From an uncultured Bacteroidaceae bacterium (lineage in GTDB: Bacteria > Bacteroidota > Bacteroidia > Bacteroidales > Bacteroidaceae), in NCBI GenBank assembly GCA_905235575.1, contig CAJOLZ010000004.1, positions 46,043 through 110,042 of the forward strand: a DNA stretch of 64,000 bases. The letters are read 5' to 3'. This document shows positions 19,366-26,345 of the stretch, piece by piece (positions within the stretch are counted from its first letter, which is position 1; each line of letters starts with the position of its first letter). Both the position numbers and the translations under genes were made by a program. Below the pieces are notes generated by a model that worked only from the letters and a program-made list of their open reading frames with translations, searched no databases and was not told where the DNA came from.

Positions 19366-19393
19366 AAGAATCCAGCCCGCAGACTGGATTCTT
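19366..19393 (+). terminator. Terminator of the cas9-cas1-cas2 operon
   Basis: A 10-bp perfect stem (19366-19375 AAGAATCCAG with 19384-19393 CTGGATTCTT), 8-base loop, sits 6 bases after cas2. T-rich stretches lie downstream. It also lies at the far end of the array transcript coming from the right. Confidence 0.65.
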
Positions 19394-19469
19394 CATTTGT
19401 CATAGTGCATTTTTTCTTTTCTGTAAGAATGTCATAAACCACTGAAACTCAAGCAATTTTGTTGGGTCG

Positions 19470-20219
19470 GGTGTCTATGACGCTACAAAGATACGAATTT
19501 TGAAAGCAATTCACAACATGACAGCCGCAGCGGTGGCACACCAACCAGGTGTCTATGACGCTACAAAGATACGAATTTTGAAAGCAATTCACAACCCAGA
19601 TAACTTAATAGATTTATAAGCATAAGGTGTCTATGACGCTACAAAGATACGAATTTTGAAAGCAATTCACAACTATGACTGATTACTTCCCGCACTCATG
19701 TGCGGTGTCTATGACGCTACAAAGATACGAATTTTGAAAGCAATTCACAACAACTCCGGAGAAACCTCGATTGTCGAACCCGGTGTCTATGACGCTACAA
19801 AGATACGAATTTTGAAAGCAATTCACAACTATTGTCGAGAAGTCGTGAACCGACGGTCTGGTGTCTATGACGCTACAAAGATACGAATTTTGAAAGCAAT
19901 TCACAACCGAAGTAGCCGATGCCGATGAAACGCTCGCGGTGTCTATGACGCTACAAAGATACGAATTTTGAAAGCAATTCACAACACGGTCACCACGCTT
20001 ACAAATGATCATCTTGGTGTCTATGACGCTACAAAGATACAAATTTTGAAAGCAATTCACAACCTGACGGGGACGGAGTGGTTCGTCAGCATGGGTGTCT
20101 ATGACGCTACAAAGATACGAATTTTGAAAGCAATTCACAACCACGGATTGCGTCAAGCAACTTTAGGCTTAGGTGTCTATGACGCTACAAATATACAACT
20201 TTTGAGAATGTTTCACAAA
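19470..20219 (-). CRISPR. Type II-C CRISPR array: 10 repeats of 48 bp, 9 spacers of 30 bp
   Basis: Repeats start at 19470 and then every 78 bases up to 20172 (48 + 30, no length variation). Eight are identical, the one at 20016 has a single change, and the last (20172-20219) has 9 changes. The tracrRNA anti-repeat complements the end reading GTTGTGAATTGC on the minus strand, so crRNAs are read right to left, towards cas2. The degenerate repeat is then the first one transcribed. Each repeat holds TTG, 20 bases, TATCTTTG on the minus strand (see findings). All nine spacers differ, and I saw no match to them elsewhere in the window. An antisense frame of 157 codons over the array is an artefact. 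Confidence 0.98.
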
Positions 20220-20231
20220 TGAGTGGGGGAA

Positions 20232-20317
20232 AAACACACCACGCTTCTGCGTCCGACGCACCGTGGTGCGACAGCCTGCGCAGCGTGGTGCGACACGCGT
20301 CGCACCACAGTGCGTTT
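20232..20317 (+). repeat. 22-bp repeat element R5, right flank of the CRISPR-Cas locus
   Basis: Units start at 20234, 20256, 20278 and 20300. The element starts 13 bases after the last CRISPR repeat and is 83/86 identical to R4 in direct orientation. Recombination between the two would remove 6970 bp, that is the whole CRISPR-Cas locus. Confidence 0.88.
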
Positions 20318-20346
20318 GGAGACGAACCGCAGCAAGCGGAGAAACG

Positions 20347-20383
20347 GCAGAAGGCTCACCTCGATTGGAGATGAGCCTTCTGC
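20347..20383 (-). terminator. Bidirectional-looking hairpin after the FKBP gene
   Basis: A stem of about 16 bp (GCAGAAGGCTCA... with ...TGAGCCTTCTGC, loop GATT) lies 43 bases after the minus-strand FKBP stop. The plus strand continues with ATGGTTTTG. The T run is poor on both sides, so terminator function is probable rather than certain. Confidence 0.5.
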
Positions 20384-20425
20384 TATGGTTTTGTAATGGG
20401 GACGATTCCTGAATGCGGGGCCGCG

Positions 20426-21124
20426 CTACTTCCAGACGGGGATGGTCTCTCCGGCGCGATAGATGGCCGAGAGTGTGAGTCGGAAGAGGAGCGTGCTGTA
20501 GGGGGGGATGGCTGTCTGTTCGTTGTCGCCATATCCCAGTTGAGAGGGTATGTAGACCAGCCAGTCGTCGCCGCGCACCATGTATTGGAGGGCGGTGGCA
20601 TATCCTTCGATGGTGTTGGCCACCTCCATCAGCTGGGGCAGTGCGGTCTGCGGGTCGTAATCGCCGTAGTAAGTCTGGGTGAAGACGGCCATGCGTGGTT
20701 CTTTCTCACCGCGTTCGTTGAGATATTCGGTCTGCATGGTCCATCCGCGGAAACTCAGTCTCACGCGGTCGGTGAAGGCCGGCGAGATGGTGTCGGATGG
20801 CAGTTTTTCGGCACGGGGGAGGATGCGCACACAGATGCTGTCGGTGAGGGGTCCAACGACGTCGGCGCTGCGCAGCAGACTTTTATACATGCGCCACTCG
20901 CAATGGTCTTCCCACTTATCGCCGTATATTGCCTTGGCTTCTGCTATGGCTGTACGGGCGGTGTCGGCCACTTGCTGGAACCAGACGGTGTTGCGCGAGG
21001 GCCATTTGTAGTAGGGGTCCCACTCGTCGTCGTTCTCCGAGCAGGAGGTGAGCCCGCTCAGGAGTGCTCCCATGATGGGGAGTGCGATCAGTGTACGAAA
21101 CAGTTTCTTGGCCATACTTCTCAT
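20426..21124 (-). CDS. FKBP-type peptidyl-prolyl cis-trans isomerase, lipoprotein
   Basis: This 232-residue protein has a lipoprotein signal (MAKKLFRTLIALPIMGALLS, lipobox LTSC). Its C-terminal half carries the FKBP signature IEGYATALQYMVRGDDWLVY followed by IPSQLGYGDNEQTAIPPYST and LLFRLTLSAIY. These match the FKBP pattern of G-W-x-M-x-x-G, an IP-x-x-x-YG loop and IPPxSTLxFxxxL. It should help fold proteins in the periplasm or at the inner face of the outer membrane. The N-terminal half (about residues 30-110) is not recognised. Similar GldI-like FKBP lipoproteins exist in gliding Bacteroidetes, but I cannot assign that name. ATG 21124 or the ATG three codons later (21115) may be the start. 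It lies 34 bases after glyS on the same strand. Confidence 0.82.
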   Translation of the reverse strand: MRSMAKKLFRTLIALPIMGALLSGLTSCSENDDEWDPYYKWPSRNTVWFQQVADTARTAIAEAKAIYGDKWEDHCEWRMYKSLLRSADVVGPLTDSICVRILPRAEKLPSDTISPAFTDRVRLSFRGWTMQTEYLNERGEKEPRMAVFTQTYYGDYDPQTALPQLMEVANTIEGYATALQYMVRGDDWLVYIPSQLGYGDNEQTAIPPYSTLLFRLTLSAIYRAGETIPVWK

Positions 21125-21158
21125 GTTACTATTGTTTTTCCAATCCCCTTTTCGGGTT

Positions 21159-22703
21159 TCAGAGGAGTTTCTTCAGCAGACTGGTGATGCTCACCTCATC
21201 CTCGATGATGCTTCGGAGGTCGGCGATGTTGACACGACGCTGCTCCATGGTGTCACGGTCGCGCAGGGTGACGGTGTTGTCCTCGAGTGTCTGTGGATCT
21301 ACGGTGACGCAGTAGGGGCATCCGATGGCATCCATGCGGCGATAGCGCTTGCCTATCTGGTCTTTCTCTTCGTACTTGCAGTTGAAGTGGAAACGCAGGT
21401 CGCTGATGATTTCCTGTGCTTTCTCGGGAAGCCCGTCTTTCTTGGTGAGGGGGAAGACGGCCAGCTTGACGGGAGCCAGGGCGGCGGGCAGGTGAAGCAC
21501 CGTGCGTGTCTCGCCGTTGGGCAACTTCTCTTCCTCGAAACTGTGACACATCACGCTGAGGAACATACGGTCAACGCCGATGGAGGTCTCGATGACGTAC
21601 GGCGTGTAGCTTTCGTTGGTCTCGGGATCGAAGTATTCAATCTTCTTGCCACTGTACTTGGCATGCTGCGAAAGGTCGAAGTTCGTTCGCGAGTGTATAC
21701 CTTCCACTTCCTTGAAGCCGAAGGGCATGTGGAACTCGATGTCTGTGGCGGCGTTGGCATAGTGAGCCAGCTTGTCGTGGTCGTGGAAGCGATAGTTCTC
21801 GGCGCCGAAGCCCAGTGCCTGGTGCCATGCCATGCGGGTCTGTTTCCAACGCTGGAACCACTCGAGCTCGGAGCCAGGCTTCACGAAGAACTGCATCTCC
21901 ATCTGCTCGAATTCACGCATACGGAAGATGAACTGACGTGCCACGATTTCGTTGCGGAAGGCTTTTCCTATCTGTGCGATGCCGAAGGGGAGTTTCATGC
22001 GGCCCGTCTTCTGCACGTTCAGGTAGTTCACGAAGATGCCCTGTGCTGTCTCGGGGCGCAGATAGATGGTGCTGGCACCGTCGGCGGTAGAACCGACCTC
22101 GGTCTTGAACATGAGGTTGAACTGGCGCACTTCGGTCCAGTTGCGTGTGCCGCTGATGGGGCAAACGATTTCTTCATCGAGAATAATCTGACGCAGTTCG
22201 TCCAGGTCGTTATCGTTCAGCGCCTTGGCAAAGCGTTCGTGCAGGGCGTCACGTTTTTGCTGATATTCCAATACTCGGGCGCTGGTGGAGCGATACTGAG
22301 CCTCGTCGAAAGAGTCGCCGAAGCGCTTGCGAGCCTTCTCAACTTCTTTATCAATCTTCTCGTCATACTTTGCTATCTGTTCCTCGATAAGCACGTCGGC
22401 ACGATAGCGTTTCTTGGAGTCGCGGTTGTCGATGAGTGGGTCGTTGAAAGCGTCCACATGTCCGCTGGCTTTCCATGTAGTGGGGTGCATGAAGATGGCA
22501 GCATCGATACCCACAATGTTCTCGTGCAGGAGCACCATCGACTGCCACCAATACTGTTTGATGTTGTTCTTCAGTTCTACGCCGTTCTGTCCGTAGTCAT
22601 AGACAGCGCCCAGTCCGTCGTAGATGTCGCTGGAAGGAAAGACGAAGCCATACTCCTTGCAATGCGATATTATTTTCTTGAATACATCTTCCTGTTGTGC
22701 CAT
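21159..22703 (-). CDS. glyS: Glycyl-tRNA synthetase (single-chain, alpha2 type)
   Basis: This is a 514-residue class II enzyme of the eukaryote-like dimeric type. It begins with VFKKIISHCKEYGFVFPSSD, has YGPxG-like GLGAVYDYGQNGVELKNNIK, motif 2 with FRNEIVARQFIFRMREFEQM and motif 3 with IGVDRMFLSVM. The anticodon-binding domain (APVKLAVFPLTKKDG ... YRRMDAIGCPYCVTVD) ends the protein. The zinc-like insert and helical region (about residues 110-175) are as expected. It charges tRNA-Gly in the cytoplasm. A minus-strand TACCTTTG box lies 41 bases upstream. It is divergent from the M16 peptidase and followed by the FKBP gene, probably as a two-gene unit. Confidence 0.95.
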   Translation of the reverse strand: MAQQEDVFKKIISHCKEYGFVFPSSDIYDGLGAVYDYGQNGVELKNNIKQYWWQSMVLLHENIVGIDAAIFMHPTTWKASGHVDAFNDPLIDNRDSKKRYRADVLIEEQIAKYDEKIDKEVEKARKRFGDSFDEAQYRSTSARVLEYQQKRDALHERFAKALNDNDLDELRQIILDEEIVCPISGTRNWTEVRQFNLMFKTEVGSTADGASTIYLRPETAQGIFVNYLNVQKTGRMKLPFGIAQIGKAFRNEIVARQFIFRMREFEQMEMQFFVKPGSELEWFQRWKQTRMAWHQALGFGAENYRFHDHDKLAHYANAATDIEFHMPFGFKEVEGIHSRTNFDLSQHAKYSGKKIEYFDPETNESYTPYVIETSIGVDRMFLSVMCHSFEEEKLPNGETRTVLHLPAALAPVKLAVFPLTKKDGLPEKAQEIISDLRFHFNCKYEEKDQIGKRYRRMDAIGCPYCVTVDPQTLEDNTVTLRDRDTMEQRRVNIADLRSIIEDEVSITSLLKKLL

Positions 22704-22743
22704 GTTTTTAGGGTTTTTAATGTCTGATTTCGTTTTTTCGGCA

Positions 22744-22782
22744 CAAAGGTACGACTTTTTCGGCAGAAAAGCGTTACCTTTG
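22744..22782. promoter_or_regulatory. Divergent promoters for glyS (-) and the M16 peptidase (+)
   Basis: A minus-strand TACCTTTG (bases 22744-22751) serves glyS and a plus-strand TACCTTTG (22775-22782) serves the peptidase. The two start points are back to back about 50 bases apart. Unlike the merR/alaS pair, they do not overlap. Confidence 0.65.
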
Positions 22783-22802
22783 CCGCGAATTTCACTAAAA
22801 AC

Positions 22803-25733
22803 ATGGTAATTATGAAGTCTAAAAAACTATTGGTGGCCCTGCAATGTGTGGTGGCTGCTATTGTCGTGACCTTTTTTGTGTCATGCAAGGGACAGGGAGA
22901 CTATGAGACTGTTAAGGGTGACCCGATGCAGACTCGTATCTACACGCTGGAGAACGGACTGAAGGTATATCTCTCGGTGAACCGCGAGACACCGCGCATC
23001 CAGACTTACATCGCCGTACGTACGGGTTCGAAGAACGACCCGGCCGAGACCACCGGTCTTGCTCACTATCTGGAGCATCTGATGTTCAAGGGTACGAAGA
23101 TATTCGGTACCAACAACGCCGAGGCCGAACAGCCGCTGCTCGACGAGATTGAGGCTTGCTACGAGGAGTATCGGACCATCACCGACCCCGAGCAGCGCCT
23201 CCAGAAGTATCACGAAATCGACAGCATCTCGCAGTTGGCTGCCCAATACTTCATCCCGAACGAGTATGACAAGCTGATGGCTGCCATCGGTGCACAGGGT
23301 ACCAACGCTTTCACCTCGAACGATGTTACATGTTACACCGAGGACATCCCCTCCAACGAGGTCGAGAAATGGGCACGCATCCAGTCCGACCGCTTCCAGA
23401 ACATGGTGATTCGTGGATTCCACACCGAATTGGAGGCTGTCTACGAGGAGTACAACATTGGTCTGACACGCGACTCCAACAAGGAATACTACGCACTGCT
23501 GGCCAAACTCTTCCCCGAGCATCCCTACGGTACTCAGACCACCATCGGTACGCAGGAGCACCTGAAGAACCCCTCGATTGTGAACATCAAGAACTATTTC
23601 CAGAAGTGGTATGTGCCCAACAACGTGGCCATCTGCATGGCTGGCGATTTCGACCCCGAGGCCGTAATGCCTATCATCGAGAAGTACTTCGGCTCGTGGC
23701 AGCCCGGCGACGATGTGTCGCAGCCTGTATTCCCCGACCTGAAGCCCATCGAGGCACCTGTGGACACCACTGTCATCGGTCTTGAAGCCGAGAACGTCTG
23801 GATGGCATGGCGAAGCGAGAAAGCCTCGTCGCTGCAAAACGACACACTCACACTCGTCAATGCTGTGCTCTGCAATGGCAAGGCCGGACTTTTCGACCTC
23901 GACCTGAACCAGCAGATGAAGCTGATGGAGGCTGGCAGCGAGGTGGAAGGCATGCAAGACCACGGTTTCTTCCTGCTCGTGGGTTATCCCAAGGAGGGAC
24001 AGACTCTCGACGAGGTGAAAGATCTGATGCTCGGCGAAGTGGAGAAACTGAAGGCCGGCGACTTCTCGGAAGATCTGCTCATCTCCACCATCAACAACTA
24101 TAAACTCTCGCAACTGCGCGCCCTCGACAACAATCGTGCCCGCGTCAGCCAGATGCTCGACGCATTCATCAACGGCATCGAGTGGGAGCAGCAGGTGAAG
24201 GCGCTCGACCGCCTCTCGGGCATCACCAAGGAACAGCTGGTGGACTTCGCACAGCGCTTCTTCACCAACGGTTATGTCACCGTCTACAAGCGCCAAGGCG
24301 TGGACGAGACACAGAAGAAGATTGACAAGCCTGCCATCACGCCCATTCCCACCAACCGCGACCAGGTGAGCGACTTCGTGAAGGAAATCCAGGAGACCGA
24401 GGTGGAGCCCATCCAACCCCAGTTCCTTGACTTCGAGAAGGACCTCGACCTCTTCACCACCGACAACCAGCTGCCCGTCATCTACAAGCAGAATACCGAG
24501 AACGAACTCTTCAACCTGACATTCCGATTCGAGTTCGGCAATCAGGACGACAACCGCTATGACATTGCCAGCGACTACATCGACTACCTGGGCACGACCG
24601 ACATGACCGCCGCCGAGGTGAAGCAGGAGTTCTACAAGCTGGCATGCTCGTACTTCATCTCAGTGGGTTCCGACAATATCAGCATCGGACTGAGCGGTCT
24701 GGGCGAGAACATGTCACAGGCACTGACACTGCTCGAGAAGGTGCTGCACACCGCCAAGGTTGACCCGGAGGCATACGCACAGTACGTGGGTTTGTTGCTG
24801 AAGAACCGTCAGGACAACAAGAAGGACCAGCGCACATGCTTCAACATGCTCTCTCAGTATGCGCTCTACGGCCCCCACAACTTCATGCGCGACAATATGA
24901 CCGAAGAGCAGCTGCTCCAGACCAATCCGCAGGAACTGCTCGACCTCATCGCCGCACTGTCGAAGTATGAACACCGCGTGCTCTACTACGGCCCGCTCTC
25001 GCAGAAGGACCTCTCCGCCGCACTGGCAGAGCTGCATCCCGTGGAGACCCCGCTGGCCAAGGCACCCAAGGGCGAGCCTTACACACTGCAGGAGACCCCC
25101 GAGAACGAGATTCTGCTCGCTCCCTACGACGCCAAGAATATCTACATGCGCATGAACCATAACGAGAAACGCGCCAACAACCTCGACGAGGAGGCAACCA
25201 TCGATGTCTTCAACGAATACTTCGGCGGAGGCATGAACGGCATCGTCTTCCAGGAACTGCGCGAGGCACGAGGCCTGGCATACAGCGCCAGCGCCTACTA
25301 TGTAACGCCCTCCAAGAAAGACGAGCCTGAGTTCTTCTTCACCAACATCATCACGCAGAACGACAAGATGATGGACTGCGTGGCACAGTTCCGCGAAATC
25401 CTCGACTCCATTCCGCAGAGCGAGAAGGCCTTCGCCATTGCCAAGGAGGCCGTGACGAAGCAGATGGCCAGCCACCGCACCACCAAGATGGGCGTCATCA
25501 ACGCCTACCTGTCAGCCGAGCGGATGGGCTACGATTTCGACCCGAACCGCAAGATTTTCGAGGACCTGCAGAACGTGACGCTCCAGGATATCATCAACTT
25601 CGAGAAGGAGCAGATGGCCGGAAAGACAGGCCGTTACGCCATCCTGGGCGACGAGAAGGAACTCGACATCAAGGCACTCGAGAAGATTGCCCCCATCAAG
25701 CGCGTGTCGCTCGAGGAAATCTTCGGATATTGA
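22803..25733 (+). CDS. M16 family zinc metallopeptidase (pitrilysin/insulinase type), putative lipoprotein
   Basis: This 976-residue protein has the inverted zinc motif HYLEH (H88, E91, H92 in GLAHYLEHLMFKGT) and the distal glutamate region ELEAVYEEYNIG. It has duplicated M16 halves. The second (from about residue 520) lacks the zinc motif but keeps the R/Y pair region FQELREARGLAYSASAYY. The N-terminus (MKSKKLLVALQCVVAAIVVT, then FFVSCKG) is a lipoprotein signal, so it acts in the cell envelope, degrading peptides in a closed chamber. Two full M16 modules in one chain fit the pitrilysin-like form. The ATG at 22812 gives a better signal peptide than 22803. A strong hairpin terminator follows. 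Confidence 0.93.
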   Translation: MVIMKSKKLLVALQCVVAAIVVTFFVSCKGQGDYETVKGDPMQTRIYTLENGLKVYLSVNRETPRIQTYIAVRTGSKNDPAETTGLAHYLEHLMFKGTKIFGTNNAEAEQPLLDEIEACYEEYRTITDPEQRLQKYHEIDSISQLAAQYFIPNEYDKLMAAIGAQGTNAFTSNDVTCYTEDIPSNEVEKWARIQSDRFQNMVIRGFHTELEAVYEEYNIGLTRDSNKEYYALLAKLFPEHPYGTQTTIGTQEHLKNPSIVNIKNYFQKWYVPNNVAICMAGDFDPEAVMPIIEKYFGSWQPGDDVSQPVFPDLKPIEAPVDTTVIGLEAENVWMAWRSEKASSLQNDTLTLVNAVLCNGKAGLFDLDLNQQMKLMEAGSEVEGMQDHGFFLLVGYPKEGQTLDEVKDLMLGEVEKLKAGDFSEDLLISTINNYKLSQLRALDNNRARVSQMLDAFINGIEWEQQVKALDRLSGITKEQLVDFAQRFFTNGYVTVYKRQGVDETQKKIDKPAITPIPTNRDQVSDFVKEIQETEVEPIQPQFLDFEKDLDLFTTDNQLPVIYKQNTENELFNLTFRFEFGNQDDNRYDIASDYIDYLGTTDMTAAEVKQEFYKLACSYFISVGSDNISIGLSGLGENMSQALTLLEKVLHTAKVDPEAYAQYVGLLLKNRQDNKKDQRTCFNMLSQYALYGPHNFMRDNMTEEQLLQTNPQELLDLIAALSKYEHRVLYYGPLSQKDLSAALAELHPVETPLAKAPKGEPYTLQETPENEILLAPYDAKNIYMRMNHNEKRANNLDEEATIDVFNEYFGGGMNGIVFQELREARGLAYSASAYYVTPSKKDEPEFFFTNIITQNDKMMDCVAQFREILDSIPQSEKAFAIAKEAVTKQMASHRTTKMGVINAYLSAERMGYDFDPNRKIFEDLQNVTLQDIINFEKEQMAGKTGRYAILGDEKELDIKALEKIAPIKRVSLEEIFGY

Positions 25734-25768
25734 TATCACAACGCCCGACGGGGCGAGAAACCATGCAG

Positions 25769-25804
25769 AGGGGATGTGCCGAGTACGGCGCATCCCCTTT
25801 TTGT
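25769..25804 (+). terminator. Intrinsic terminator of the M16 peptidase gene
   Basis: The stem AGGGGATG (25769-25776) pairs with CATCCCCT (25791-25798), extended by inner GCC/GGC pairs, followed by TTTTTTG. It lies 35 bases after the stop. Confidence 0.8.
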
Positions 25805-25860
25805 GTGCTTTTATTTACAAATTTTGGTGCGCAGATTTTTGCAGAAATCTGAAACGGGCG

Positions 25861-25926
25861 ATGCGACGTGATGCGCAGGCCGACGCAGCGTGCTGCGACA
25901 AGCGTCGCACCACGGCGCGTTTTCGT
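25861..25926 (+). repeat. 22-bp repeat element R6 (three units)
   Basis: Units start at 25861 (degenerate), 25883 and 25905. The last two form a hairpin followed by TTTT. It continues without a break into the composite element copy X listed next. Confidence 0.75.
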
Positions 25927-26131
25927 TCGGAACGTTTTCCGTGCGATATTTCATGGTGAACACCGAGAAAACGAAGAATTTGCAAACATTGATAATCAAG
26001 CGTTTACATCCTGGTATTTTCGGGCTGCTCACCCCACCGCAGCGAAGCGCATCCATTCTCACACTTCCTCATACCACTTTTCGATGCCCAACGGGACGGG
26101 CGGAAGAAGCGAATCTTCCGATTTCAGGACA
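25927..26131. repeat. Diverged composite repeat copy X, attached to R6
   Basis: Aligns without gaps to 32873-33077 (constant offset 6946). Shared landmarks are the preceding repeat unit (25905/32851), GATAATCA (25991/32937), an ATTCTCACA...TTTTTCGA-like block and GAATCTTCCGATTT (26111/33057). On the minus strand both copies still encode similar peptides (LKSED... EKWYEEV-stop here). The rest of the 612-bp gap to the next gene holds the promoter given below and nothing else I recognise. Confidence 0.65.
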
Positions 26132-26282
26132 CGCCATTCGCCTCCGACATTCTGTTTCGTCTCACTGTGAAAAGTTCGGAAAAGCCGTTGCAGACACGGA
26201 ACTGGAGCGAAGATGAAGCGGCCCCTTCGACACTGCCACATGCGCGGCCGCTCGCATTCAGCCCCTTTCGTCGGAGAAAATC

Positions 26283-26324
26283 AAAACAAGTTCTTGTTTT
26301 TCTGCGCGCTTTTTCGTATCTTTG
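26283..26324 (+). promoter_or_regulatory. Promoter of the topoisomerase IV A gene with overlapping inverted repeat
   Basis: TTG (26294-26296), 20 bases, TATCTTTG (26317-26324). The -33 element sits in the right arm of an inverted repeat AAAACAAG-TT-CTTGTTTT (26283-26300), a possible operator. The expected start near 26330 excludes translation starts upstream of ATG 26346. Confidence 0.7.
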
Positions 26325-26345
26325 CGACTGAAAAACCAAGCAGAG

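Noticed and set aside
19683..20156. 157-codon repetitive protein over the CRISPR array
   Set aside because: Translation of the 48-base repeats and spacers. The 78-base period is a multiple of three, so the frame stays open by chance.
13262..20317. CRISPR-Cas locus as part of a transposon
   Set aside because: No transposase, integrase or target-site duplication is visible. Only the direct repeat pair is seen, so recombination is the most that can be claimed.
21048..22727. 559-codon plus-strand frame (also long frames opposite the M16, topoisomerase and gldK genes)
   Set aside because: Antisense of glyS. No domain, and the opposite strand has a complete known enzyme. The same holds for the other long shadow frames.
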